From assembly GCA_007258455.2 (NCBI GenBank), contig VDFB02262612.1, forward strand, positions 1-64,000: DNA of 64,000 bases. The letters are read 5' to 3'. This document shows, piece by piece, positions 11,245 to 22,764 of the stretch. Position 1 is the stretch's first letter. Each line of letters opens with the position of its first letter. Made by a program: the position numbers and the translations under genes. Source of the DNA: Sequoia sempervirens (taxonomy: Eukaryota; Streptophyta; Pinopsida; Cupressales; Cupressaceae). The notes under the pieces are model-generated. The model was not told the origin of the DNA, did not search any database, and worked only from the letters and a program-made list of their open reading frames with translations.

Positions 11245-11818
11245 TAAAAATGCATTATTAAATTTTAGAAGAAAGATTATATAAAGGTTATGTTGTATTT
11301 AATATATTAAGAGATAATGTTTTTGTTTTTAATGGTAATGATTTGAAAATTAAATTATATATATTTTCTTTTTAGTGGTCATTTATAATTTTTTATTATT
11401 GTTAGATTTTTGTTTTTTTGGATATATATATATATATATATATATATACTATTGTAAGATTTGAGAATCTAGATTTTGAGTATAATTTGATTTAGGTTTA
11501 AAAGTTCTTATTTTCAAACCATCAAAAAACTTATAGGTAAAATGGTTAGTTCTACCTCTAAATAGTTTAGTTGATTTTTTTAAAAAAATTCATATATGCA
11601 CAATGTTTCTAGTTGTTAAACAAAATGCCTTATTTTAACTATTAAATCTAAGGAATTCACTTATTAAAAAAACATATAGCAATTGTAGAAATATATATAG
11701 ACATAATATGCATGTATACCTAGAAAATTAAAAATTGCAATTGCGGACAATCTTTAATTCATTCATTGTCTTTTCCTTTATACTATTGTATATTATATAT
11801 AACAAAAACTTACATTTT
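11245..11818. other. AT-rich spacer between duplicate blocks
   Basis: No gene is recognised. It contains an (AT)n microsatellite at 11421-11449. Confidence 0.5.
11421..11449. repeat. (AT)n microsatellite
   Basis: An uninterrupted run of about 14 AT dinucleotides. Confidence 0.9.
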
Positions 11819-12033
11819 TTAGGGGGTTGAGCTTAATTGGTTAAAGCATTGGTGTCTCATTGTGGAGACCCAATTTCAAATCCCAAAGGGATATCAACAT
11901 GGAATTCTTAGTTGTGACTCTTGTTCTTTCATAGTTGGCTTCTAGTGTGGAATTTTTTGACTCTTGGTCTTTCATAGGTGTTTTTTATTGTGGTTGCTCA
12001 AAAGGAGTTGAAGCATAATATTTATAAGCAATA
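11819..12033 (+). mobile_element. tRNA-derived SINE, family 2
   Basis: The head resembles a tRNA: GGGGTTGAGCTTAATTGG supplies an A box and, about 45 bases on, TTTCAAATCCC supplies a B box for RNA polymerase III. A non-tRNA body of about 150 bases follows. The flanks carry an imperfect target duplication, AAAAACTTACATTTT (11804-11818) and AAAAACTTACAATTTT (12034-12049). It lies in the spacer between the two tetraspanin blocks and does not share sequence with the GC-rich SINE at 52037. Confidence 0.7.
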
Positions 12034-12182
12034 AAAAACTTACAATTTTCAATGAGTTCTAAAAACTTTCTTTACAACTATAACTCTTTAGAAAAAATAA
12101 ACAATTCATTAACCTCTTCAAAAAGTTACAAACATTCTAGAAAATTATAAGTTATAATTTAATAGCTTCTACTAAAAGATGA

Positions 12183-12405
12183 ATACACTATGGATAGCTC
12201 TATCTAATTGAACGCTCATATATAGGTTAGGTCTATATTCATTAAATATTGTACAAATAATGTTATAAATTAAGGAGGAGTTTGAGCTTATACACTTTGG
12301 ATAGCTCTATATAATTGAACACTCATATATAGGTTAGGTCTATATTCATTAAATATTGTAAAAATAATGCTATAAATTAAGAAGGAGATTGAGCTTATAC
12401 TTCCA
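12183..12405. repeat. 107 bp tandem duplication
   Basis: Two adjacent copies start near 12191 and 12298, each beginning 'tggatagctctat', with high identity throughout. It is non-coding. Confidence 0.85.
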
Positions 12406-13911
12406 ACACCCCACCTTAAGTTTAACTTTCCAAATCAATAATTTTTTTTGAGTTTAATCTGACTTAGCTCGGTGAGCTTTAGGAAAAGGTTAATAGAATG
12501 GACCAGGCATTTAATAAGTTGACTTCTATCACTTTGGGTATTATGATGAGAAGGGAAATTTTTGGTACGGTTAATGGTATGGCCAAAGTCAAGAAAGGTC
12601 ATAAGAGGAAGAATTCCTCACGGGATGTAGAGATGTAGCAGGAGGATAGAACAACTAAGAAGATGGAGTAGTGCAATGAGTAGCTGGAGAAACTAATTAT
12701 GAAATGAGATTTGATCTGCAATTCCAGAAAGTAGTTAGGGTTTTCTATTTCTCTAGTTTATAGCATATGTGCCTTGGTACTATTTGGGTCTTTGAGCCCT
12801 TATGTTTACTTTGTTTAACTATTTTTTGTTGTGTTTTCAATCTCTTAATGCTCTCTTGGTAATGGTGGTTTCTTGGCCAATAGGCCTTTTGCCATTCCAT
12901 CTTTTGTTGGGTAGCTATTTTGGCGTGTGGTGTTAGTCTATAGTTTTGGTCATGCTATTCTGTTGTCGCTGCTCTACTGGCCATCTGGCCCGTTCTTTGT
13001 TCTCTATTCAAGTTTAGGGGCCCTTTCCTCTACTTTTTTAATCAAAATCTATCTTATAACATTATTTTTTATATATTCTTTTTAATTATCAATTATGTAT
13101 ATTTTCCAATATTAAAAAACTAATGCCTAGCTCATATGCAAAATCAAGTTAACAATAGATGAAACGAGTCTAATAAACTATAACAATTTATAAATGATTC
13201 TTATCTCAATATTTATTATTTATGGTAGAATTAGAAGCATGCCATATTTGAATTCTTCCAACCGTTATTTTGCATGCTACAAATGTTGGTGAGTCATAAG
13301 TACAAAGCTACACGTCACTCTAGAATGAGTTTTGTAACATTATCGGGTCATTGTCTCTTTCCCTCTTTCCCATGTCAAATTTATCTTTTTTACACATACA
13401 ATGACATGTTTAGGAAATAATTTGATATTATATTAAAATGGTTAGTTTTAGTTAAAAAATTTCTTACATTTTTTAATCATAAAATTGTAGAAGTAATGTG
13501 TTATGAGACCAATTAATTATAAATAAAAAGATTCAATATTTATTGTTATATTACTTAATTTATTATAATGTAAAGGAAGGTTCTAATATTTTTTATTATA
13601 TCATATTTAATAATTTATGTTGATGTAATTTGTTTCAACTTAAAAATTTAATGACATTTTTAATTGATTTAAAAAAAATAAATTTTGATTCAATCTATAT
13701 TTTACTAATAATTCAAATATCAAAAAATTTCTGAATATTAAAAACTATAAATACAAAGCTGAATATGTATTAATAGAATTACAAGCATACATAGGAGAAT
13801 CCCTGTAAGAAAGAATGGAGGAAACATACAAATCACTCTTCCTTTTGTAAGGAATATTTGGGTCCCTAGAAAAAAAATACATAGGATTCTATTGTTTCTT
13901 AACTATCCAGC

Positions 13912-15086
13912 TTAAGCATATTCCTTATTAGCATATAACTCATCGTTCCTAGTGTTCCTCAATGCACAACATCCCACAGAGTAAATTATAGCTACAGCAA
14001 TTAGCACTCCAAAGCTTATAAAAGCAATCGTGCGCCAATCTTTCTTCAAGTTGGCTGCTACACCAGCCTTGCAGGAGTCACAGTTATAGCACAACTCATT
14101 TTGAACATTACTCCACTTGTTACAGTATGTATCTGTGGGGGTGGTTGTTGAAGTCGTCCAATAGGTAGCATTCACATAGACGAAGTTGCATGCTGTTGGT
14201 GGCTTACAACAACCCGACTACAAAAAGAAAACGATCAAATTTTACAATCTTTATTATAAACAATAAGAAAACGATCAAATTTCACAATCTTTATTATAAA
14301 CAATCATATAATAGATAGAAGGTATTTTTTACAGCGTGTCAAATTATGATATTGCTATCAAAATTTTACTGTGTAGTTTTTCGAATCAAATTCATTGATA
14401 CTGAGTTTGACTCAAAAAAAACTACACAATTAAATTCTGATAGCAATATCAAAAGTAACTTTACACATCTCTTAAAATGAAGTTCATAAGATTATATACT
14501 TTACAAATAAAGAATCCATTTAAAATATGATGATATAGAAAATTTGCAGAGTTTTACCTCATAAGATTAAGGGAATTACCTGAATCGGGGATAATTTACT
14601 TCTATAGAACATATCTGCAGCTTCGTTGACCGAAGCATCAGCAAGTTTGTTGCATACTTTGGCGTCCTGAAGGCAGCTTTTGATTGTGTTCCAGTGGCTG
14701 GTCTTCTGCACTCTCTTCTGCAGCCACTTTGAGTAGTCTCCCAGCTGGTATTCTTTATACCCTCTCCCGGAAACGGCCCGTCCGGCGCCCTTGTTGGTGA
14801 TGACGTAGGTAAAGACAGTGAAGCATATCAAAAGCACAATGAGAATAAACATGACGACCATGTAAACGCAGAGCAGGCATTGGATTCTGCCGCAGGCGCC
14901 AAGCAAGCCGGCGAGAGAGACGACCATGAGAGCGCCCCCGAGACCGATCGCAGGCCACTGAAGAAACTTCTCACAGTCAGTGTCTGCCTTCGTTAACAGC
15001 CATATTCCTCCCCCCAAGATTGGGATGGACACTACAAATGAGCAAAAATTAAGACACCCGATCATGGCGTTGCTTAAACGAATCAT
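13912..15086 (-). CDS. Tetraspanin (TET8-like), copy B
   Basis: Paralogue of the gene at 9425-10606 with the same two-exon structure: 15086-14580 (169 codons), a 362 bp intron, then 14217-13912 (101 codons plus TAA), 270 residues. The splice donor CAG/GTAATT and acceptor TAG/TCGGG are conserved. Four membrane helices, GRGYKEYQLGDYSKWLQ, GCCKPP and the loop cysteines are intact. By hand count exon 1 differs from copy A at about 34 of 507 bases, giving 21 amino-acid changes. These cluster in the helices (for example WFYL to CVYM in helix 3) and in the variable part of the large loop. Exon 2 differs at about 9 of 306 bases, giving 6 changes. No disabling mutation is seen. It could be redundant or diverging in partner specificity. 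Confidence 0.93.
14226..14305. repeat. 40 bp tandem duplication in tetraspanin B intron
   Basis: Two copies of a 40-base unit beginning 'agaaaacgatcaaattt' (14226 and 14266). Copy A has one, so this arose after the duplication. Confidence 0.85.
14344..14464. mobile_element. Foldback MITE-like element in tetraspanin B intron
   Basis: Counterpart of 9851-9964. The arms 'gatattgctatca' and 'tgatagcaatatc' remain complementary, with a diverged spacer. Confidence 0.65.
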
Positions 15087-15141
15087 GTTTTCAGAACAAG
15101 ACGAACCAACTGATAATCAATTTCTTTGGGGAGGGGGCCAT

Positions 15142-15149
15142 CTTATAAA
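15142..15149 (-). promoter_or_regulatory. TATA box of tetraspanin B
   Basis: The minus strand reads CTTTATAAGA at the same distance from the start codon as in copy A. Confidence 0.6.
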
Positions 15150-15705
15150 GCTTCTAAGAGGGAAACCACCTGGATTGTATGGAAGTTCTAGAGAAGAAAC
15201 CCTCTCATGAGGTTGCACCTCCGTGATTCTCTGGGTTCTTCTAAAAACAGAATTAGTTAAGTGAGTACCAACCATTCCAATAATGACAGGTACCCACTCC
15301 ACTCAGTTTTCTAATCTGCTGTAAGGTACAGTCATCGAAGATCTTTTGAACTTTTATCTGAAAGCTTGTAGAAGTTGATTACCTACAATTACCCGGTGGC
15401 CAAGCTGGATTTTTCTGTACCAGGTAGCATCTTTTCCTTGGCTTGCTTTCTAATCAGACATCACAATCATTGCGATATTTGTATGTTGATCTGTATTCCG
15501 ATGAACCAAAAACTCAGTTAAGACACCCCAAAAAATATCTCTATAAAGGGATTAGTCATCAAGTCTAAAATATCTTTTTGTTGACTATGAAAAGATTACA
15601 AAATGCATTATTAGAACCTAAGCAAGAAAAACACACAAAAGCATAAGAATACTATTTGTGAACATCATACATACACTTTATGAACAATATACAATAAAGA
15701 GTACA

Positions 15706-15743
15706 ACTAAAACAATCGGATATTGGCGTGCAATGGGTACATA
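15706..15743 (-). mobile_element. Degenerate 3' end of the Helitron-like family
   Basis: Read on the minus strand, GTACCCATTGCAC is followed nine bases later by CGATTG. This matches the terminal hairpin region of copy 1 (8805-8832) in sequence and spacing, but the final CTAG is replaced by TTTTAG. It lies within 10 bases of the right end of duplication copy B. Confidence 0.4.
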
Positions 15744-15959
15744 GAAGAGGTGTGAAAGGTCAATGAGGAATTTGTTTGGGTCTATTAGTTGCATACATTT
15801 GTGTAGCACATGAGGTCAATTGGGTAGGTCATTTATCAAATGATGTTGTTTGTGCAACAAAGGTCTCAAATCAATGCATCCACTTAAAAGGATCCAAACA
15901 AAACTCAAACAAAGCCTTTGAATGAGGAAGATAATCAGGCTCCATTACCAATAGGTTCA

Positions 15960-16345
15960 TATTACGTTTGTAATAGAGAGAAAGGGAGAGAGAGGGATAA
16001 ATAGGGATAGAAATTAGGGAGAGAGGGAGAGGGAGAGGGAGATGGAGATGGAGAGAAGGAGAGGGAGAGATAATGATAGAGAGGAGAGAGAGAGATAGAG
16101 ATCCAAAATAAATAAATATGTATATAGAGAGAGGGAGAGATGAAAGATAAAGATAGAGATAGGGAGTAATAGAAATAAATAAAGACATAGATAAGTATTA
16201 GAGAGATGTATAGAGAGAGGGGTGGAGAGAGTTTGAGAGGGGAAATATAGATAGATAGATATAGAGATCGAGATAAGGAGGGAGAAACAAAGAATGTGTG
16301 TATATGAGTGAGAAATATGGAGAGAGATAGAGAGGCAGATAAAAA
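15960..16345. repeat. Purine-rich GAGA/GATA tract
   Basis: Nearly 400 bases of imperfect GAGAGG, GATA and GAGA repeats on the plus strand. The open frame on the opposite strand (SLSLS-type) is an artefact of the repeat. Confidence 0.85.
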
Positions 16346-16359
16346 TATAAATATCCTAT

Positions 16360-16800
16360 TTTTGTCTTCCCTTTTGTCTTCCTCTATCTCTTTATCACTT
16401 TTCTCACTCCCCCTTTTCTCTCTCCATTTTGTTGTTCCTCTCTTTAGGTCATATTTATCCCCTCTCTTTTGATCAATAAAGCTATTCGATTCATTATATG
16501 TTAATTTAGTTTGTACTATGAAAAATATTATATATTATATCTATAAAATATAATATATAGTAATATTTAAATATAATATTATTTAATATAACTTTTCACT
16601 ATTTATCTCTCTCTCCCACTCCCTCTTTATTCCTCAATCTCTTATATCTTTTTTTTTCTTTCCCTTTGAATCTCTCTCTCTCACATTCTCTATATTTTGA
16701 ATTTCTTTCTCTTTACATATATACCTATCTCTAAATAAAATTGTTTCCCTCTCCACCTCTTTCTTTTTCCTTCTCTCTCTTGCTCTCTCTCACAAAGGTT
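16360..16800. repeat. Pyrimidine-rich CTCT tract
   Basis: Interrupted TCTCTC/CCTTTT-rich sequence directly after the purine tract, with an AT-rich insert around 16490-16600. Confidence 0.75.
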
Positions 16801-16945
16801 GGTTCAAGTATTAAATTTTTTATATATTATTTTAGTATGCACTATATTTAAATATATTAATAACTAATTATAGTAATTTTATATCTATATTTAATAAATT
16901 TCATTAGAGAACATAAAATATATAATTTTCTTTATATGCTAATTT

Positions 16946-17139
16946 TTTTTTTTTTTAGACTGCAGGAATCGGGTAGCACGACCCCCTATAAACTGCAATG
17001 CGCCTGGTAAACTTTTTAACGTGACCGGCGGCGCTGGCGCGACACGCCCTCCGGTACCACGGGACGGGGGGGACTAGAACTCGTGACCAGCAGAGCCGCA
17101 ACGGAATTACTTAGCCAACCGAGCTAGGGCCCCCGCCCA
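16946..17139 (-). mobile_element. tRNA-derived SINE, family 1, full-length copy
   Basis: On the minus strand it starts GGGCGGGGGCCCTAGCTCGG, giving a pol III A box (TAGCTCGGTTGG) and a B box (GAGTTCTAGTC) 40 bases later. A GC-rich body follows, then an A tail (T run at 16946-16957). It is bounded by a 15-base target duplication TTTATATGCTAATTT (16931-16945 and 17140-17154). The GC content contrasts sharply with the AT-rich host. The first 145 bases match 52037-52180 almost base for base; this copy has about 40 additional 3' bases. Confidence 0.88.
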
Positions 17140-17304
17140 TTTATATGCTAATTTAATTTGTATATATATATATAATTTTATTTATATTATATCTATGTGT
17201 TATTTCATATACTAAGTTAATCTTATTATTAAAAAAATAGTAATTATAAAAAATAATAATTATTAATTATAATAATTATATATTTATATTTAATATTTTA
17301 TTGT

Positions 17305-17446
17305 AAAATATGAATTTTTTGCGGGTGGATTGCTAGTGGTGAATTTTCCTTGAGGTGAATTTGTCATGAGGGTGAATTTTCCTGCGGTGAATTGTTAATG
17401 GTGAATTTTTCGGTGGTGAATTGTTGGAGATGAATTTTCCTAGAAT
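17305..17446. repeat. Minisatellite based on GGTGAATTTTCC
   Basis: About seven degenerate copies of an 18-25 base unit built around 'ggtgaatttt(cc)' with variable spacers, inside AT-rich sequence. Confidence 0.75.
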
Positions 17447-17449
17447 CGT

Positions 17450-18870
17450 AAAATATAATATATAATAATATTAATATAATTTATATGTACATAATATTAT
17501 ATACAATAATAAGTATAAATATATTTTATACTTTATAATATAGTTTAAATATTATATATAATATTTAATATAATAATAAATAAAATATTTAAAAGAGTTA
17601 AATTAATTATATAATATAATTTACAACGTAATTATTTATTATAGTATATAATTTAAATACAAGAGGATAAGTCCATGCCTGCAAGCATTGTGTTGTTGCA
17701 AAGTGGCGAGTGAAACAAAAATAATTACTTTTACAACAAAGCACGTGTAGAGGGGGGAAAAATGAATGGTCAATATAACTATTGGGGGTGATTTTAGTCA
17801 CACACAATGTGCTAGGCAATAAGAGTTTATTCCCTCTCTTGAAAAGTAGTGATAATTACTCGAATGTTCCTTTCTGTCAGGTCATGATTATGTGGATAAC
17901 ACAATTGTAAGATCAATGTAGTTTCACAAGGGGATCTAGAATTTAGGTAACTAGAAATTCTATGCAATCATAAAAGATAATCATAATAATTCAAAATAGC
18001 AGACTGCATTTCAAAACATAGCAGATTAAGAACCAGTTTATTGCTCTTTCAATACAATGTATATGAACCATTTATAAAATAAAATGAAAAAGAAGTAGGG
18101 TAACAAGGAATGATATAAATCTATTCTAACCAGACAATGACATCAAGCATTCAATAAATCACATATGCACTTTTAGAAAAGATCTTTCAAAACAACCATT
18201 AATAGAAATAACATTCACACATTCACAATTAATGGAGTACAATCTTCAAAGGAAAACAAAAACAAGATTTTTGAATTTCATTCAACTAGAATGTTGTCAA
18301 TCATGCAGAGATCTGGGATGAAATCCTACTTATTTCCATAGAGTAAACTCAAATCTCATCAATTTAGCAATTGTAATTAAAATAGAATGATCATACCATC
18401 ACCATGGTGCTAAATCCAAATGCATGCAATACATGTATAATCCTTAGATAAATGAGTTAACATTACACCAAATTCAGGAGGTAAAACTAAACATCGAGAT
18501 TGTATTTGTTTGTAACTTTACAAAAATTACAAAAGAATTTAGACCTTTAAAATGATCTAGAATTAAATATATACCCATAATCATGGATTTGAAATAAAAA
18601 AGAAACTAGAACTAACTCCAACAATTGATTCCTTTTGCTAATTTTAAGGAAAGCATGAAATAATTGAAAATATGATAAACATAAAGTTGGGTGCCACCCA
18701 CTGTAGTTCAATTATCAATAAGATTTAAAGAAACTTAAAAGAAAGAACTGTGGTTAGGATCCAAGTCAAACTGAGGGTAACTGAGAGTCTTCAAAATCCA
18801 ACACACATCTCCTCAATGTATTATGGTGCATAACTTTACATTAATATTCACTACCGAGAGTTACATCCCA
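17450..18870. other. AT-rich intergenic sequence
   Basis: No gene, RNA or clear repeat boundary was recognised. Short open frames have no motifs. Confidence 0.5.
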
Positions 18871-18879
18871 CTTAATGTC

Positions 18880-20860
18880 AACAACTCCTAGAGATCTAAA
18901 AAGGCACACCATCATCAACACTTTGCAAAACAATGGTCTAGCTACAACAACACTTATTTTGTGTCTAGTTTATTTAGAAAAGTTATCAAACCATATTAGG
19001 TACTATCTTATTCATTCTTTCTATGGATGGTCTCTTATGAAATTGGATTTTGATCTTTTGATCAAAAATGACCCTTTCGATCTATTGTTGTATTTTGGAA
19101 AAAGCTTCCAACTCTTCTTGAAGAGATTGGAAGAAGAGTTGGAGTTTCACTTTCTTGTTGACCATGTTGTCTATGCCTTCTTGGGTAACTTGTCCCTACA
19201 TCAGATTCAATAAATCTTCTATCATTTTCTTAGGTTCTCTTACTAGTGAAAGGTTTTCCCAAAATGTGCATCCTAAATCTTCTATAGCTTTCCATATGTC
19301 ATTCATTACCTTCTTAGCTCAAAACTTATCATTATTCAACTTATCTTTACATCAATTCAAAATTTCCACCCAAAATTCAATTGCTCTTACCCAATCAGGA
19401 ATCAACACCTTTTCTTCTTCCTCAATTACTGCGACCTTGAGCAATTCCTCTTCTTTGGTTCCATTAATTTGGTGGAGGATTTGAATGTATTTGTCCCATA
19501 CTAACAATTCTTCATCAACACTTAGAGAGAACTGTTGAACATTGCTATTCTCATCACTAATAGCATGGTAATATTTGACAAGCTGTTTTAAAATGGTTTC
19601 TGCCAACTCCAAGAAGTTTTCCTTCCACAACTGCATAGTTGGAATCCATCTGTCAAGGTCAGAGGGCCTAATTTCACCTTTCAAGGAAGCTTGAAGCATA
19701 GAAAGGATCTTTATCATCTACAAGCCCAATGAGATTGTTGATGCAAGTAGTTAACTGTTGAACCTAAGATTTGAGCTCATCTTTCATGTTCTCCTCCTTT
19801 TGCATCCTTCTTGAAAAATAGCAGATACTAACATTTGCAAGCCCTATTATTCACCCTCCCTTGTTTGCACCTCGAAATCCACTTGATGGATTTGGCAATC
19901 AAAAGGTATCATCTCGGATTCCAACTTCTCTACTAGAGGGAATACTATCTTAGCTATTTTATTTCCTTGTTCGTCCACTGAGATGGTACAAATCATTTGA
20001 GCCTTCTTACTTCTTCTTCTTGGAGACTGGAAGGCCTCTAACATCACTATTTAGCTTTGCTTTGGAGCTTCTACATATGTCCTCTTCCTTTTCTTGATAT
20101 TCTAGTTCAACCACACTGGTATTGTAGTAGAGGTTTCTCTAGGAGGAGTAGAAACTATTCTTGCATTCTGAGAAGCACCAACATTTACCTCTGACTCTTC
20201 TTGATTTTTCTTTTCTTCTTCTTGAGCCATTTCTTGGTGCATTTCTTCACCTTGAGGTCTCTCCTCAACAAATTTCTCTTCTTGGTTGGCTTCCTTTTCA
20301 ACCTCTTGTTGTTTCAATACCTCCTCTTGAGCAACATGCTCATTTGCACGAGGTATTTCTTTATTCACTTCTTGTAACACTTCTTCTACATTAATATCAA
20401 GTTGGAAATTCTTTAAAACATCACCAACATTGAGAGACTCCTTTTCAACCTCCTCTTCCTCAATAATGGTTTCAACAGGGATTCCTTCTCCAACGGGAAA
20501 TCCACCCGTAGGAAGGGGAGGAGTTGGAAATGGAGGTTGAGGTGGTGGTATAGGTACTCTTTTATCTAGTGATGGAGGGGAACTAGGAAATGAAGACTCA
20601 TGAGGAGGGGTAGAGGTGTAAGCCTCTTCAGTTTCTTGTTGGGCTATTTTTTCCCCAATTGCTACCATCGTTCTCATTCTTCTATAGATCTTTTATCCTT
20701 CTGGTTCATCTTCTTCCTCTGAAGTAATGTTAATTGGCCCTATTTATTTCTTTCTCTTCCCTGCTTCTATAGCAGGGTCACCCTTTTCTTTCTTCTTGGT
20801 TGTAGGGGTGCTAGAGGAAGGTTTATCCCACTCTAAATCACTGCCACAAGCTCCCGTTGA
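18880..20860 (-). pseudogene. Long dead ORF, acidic/Pro-rich coiled-coil protein of retroelement type
   Basis: From about 20860 down to 19352, and probably to 18880, the minus strand stays in a single reading frame interrupted only by scattered stops (for example after 20102 and 19847). It reads as one decayed protein of roughly 600 residues. Visible parts: a Lys-rich start; a Pro-rich stretch (IPPPQPPFPTPPLP) near 20540; a Glu/Gln-rich segment with EEVLKQQEVEKEANQEE; a basic RRRSKKAQMICTISVDEQG segment; and a helical C-terminal part with DRWIPTMQLWKENFLEL. I do not recognise the family. The composition is like gag-like or host-derived ORFs in non-autonomous LTR elements. Upstream sequence (20850-21150) resembles the interior of the LTR element at 36795-38528, which supports a retroelement origin. 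Confidence 0.5.
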
Positions 20861-21150
20861 ACCATGATACCAAGCTCTCCATGACATCATGAAAACCATA
20901 CTCTAACTGAAGATCATTTGTAACCCCAACACTATCAAAGAACTTAGCACCAAGGGCTACCAAAGGGAAGAGTACAACCAAAATCTCCAAACCAAGAAGA
21001 TACAACACCACCAATCATTATTGGCACAAGCTCCCACTAAAATGTGTAAACAATCTATCCATGCCATATTAATAATAATCTCCTAATTGAAGGTCAACCA
21101 AAGGCCCTCACACAATCAAAAAACTCAAATGCAACACCAAGAGCTCCCAA
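20850..21150 (-). mobile_element. Internal-region fragment related to the LTR element at 35518-41058
   Basis: 'gaaccatgataccaagct' followed by 'tgaagatcat' and 'accatgata'-type strings match, in order, the segment 38060-38300 of the LTR element interior. The match is partial and made by eye. No LTR or primer-binding site was found next to it. Confidence 0.4.
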
Positions 21151-22760
21151 AAGGCAAAGTAAAACCATGATCCTCAAACCAAGAAGATACACTACCACAA
21201 ACAATTAGGAATCTATCCAACACCACAAACAATGTACCTACATAAACAATAATGTCATATCAAAGTCACAAAGGCACAAATAACATCCATGTCACCATGA
21301 TCACCACCAAATGTACTGACATTAAATTTTTACTGTGTTACACATGTCTACATCACATAGTGAACAAATATAGGTCACACAACATGATTATACCCCGTAA
21401 CACCATCTCTCTACCTCAACATGACAACCATATAAATAAAGCATGTGACTAAACCAATCCATAAATCAAAATCTACATCAACACTTAAACATCTATGGGT
21501 TTAGACAACCCACATTCGAGTCATAAATGCAACTTGTAAGTATAAACAACCTACAACATTGCACAACTCATAGATCTCACAATGCAACATACAAATTCAA
21601 TAATATACTAATAACCATGTCAAATGAGGATAATCAAAGCTATAAATGTGAGTATACAATGACTCAAACACTAAATCACCAAGATTCAACTTTCCATAAG
21701 CTCACAAAACTACCATATTCAACATGAATCCATAAAAATCTCAATAGAAATAATAATAAATAAATAATATATAAAAACATCTTCAAACTTAAACTACTAT
21801 GTAGTGCTCTGAACAAGATTTCCTATGACTATAAGAAGTCCAAAATTCAAATTTGTATGCACAAGTTATGACCTCTCCAAGTTTGAAAAGAACATCCCAC
21901 TTCTAGTAAGAATTTCTCCATCAAAACAATAAAATATGGAAAAAAAATGATACCACAACATAGTGCTCAGAATCACCTTTCCAAAGATTGTAGGAAGTAA
22001 AAAATATGACACTTTGGGATGGAGTTATGCCCCTTCAAAAAATCTATTGAATTTGGCTTTTCAAAACCTTGCTAGTGGCCCTTGGGTGGCTAGGTGGCAA
22101 CCCACTAGAAGCTAGTCGATGACACCACTCACTGGGCGGCGAACCTTAAAAAATTCAAATTGGGTTTAATTTTTTATATTTTTTTATACTCCTATGTGGG
22201 AGGGGGTTGGTCTGTGGCCCTAGTGGAAAGGGGGCCGAGCCAGGGGGCTAAGCCCCACCGACACCGGTACCCATTGATTGATGAATGACAACCACTAGTA
22301 GGGACTAACACCCTTTTTAGTGGTATTGTTAGTAGATCACCAAGGGTATGGTGAATTTGTAGACTCCCTAAATTTATTTCTTTATTTATTTTAATTTTTC
22401 CCTATAAAATAAACTGTATGGCTTTACAACATGGGCTAGGAGGGGAAAATTTTTGCATTTTTCCATAGTGGCCAAAACAAGCCAAATTTTATGTCAATAT
22501 TCATCTCTTGGGCCTCTTGGACCCAACGATGAGGTCTTTTTTATCCCAAGGTGTCATATGTGAACCTTCACCTAAAAAACACTCATGGTGACACCCAAAA
22601 AAAACCCTTTTTCCAACAAAGATTCATAAACCTATATTTGCAAAAAATAACCACAAATCTACCACCTCAAAACCCCTAAGAGTCATTCCTTAACACTCAT
22701 GAAGCCTTTGCAACTTAGGCTTGCTAGAATCTTGTCTTGCAATAGAGTTGAGCTCTCGTC
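21150..22760. other. Non-coding intergenic sequence
   Basis: No gene is recognised. It contains a diverged pair of direct repeats near 21800 and 21960 ('tagtgctc'...) and a short GC-rich patch at 22190-22280, probably old repeat DNA. Confidence 0.4.
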
Positions 22761-22764
22761 TTCT

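Larger units (their letters stand above)
12448..15698. repeat. Segmental tandem duplication, copy B
   Basis: Collinear with 1924-2690 plus 8837-11244 but without the 6.1 kb insertion, so it preserves the ancestral arrangement. The first 600 bases are a copy of the retroelement 3' end (1924-2530). The tetraspanin block follows directly at 13213. Right-hand homology ends near 15698. Confidence 0.9.

Noticed and set aside
15871..16188. 105-codon minus-strand open frame (Ser/Leu/Ile-rich)
   Set aside because: It is the translation of the GAGA/GATA repeat tract; low complexity, no gene context.
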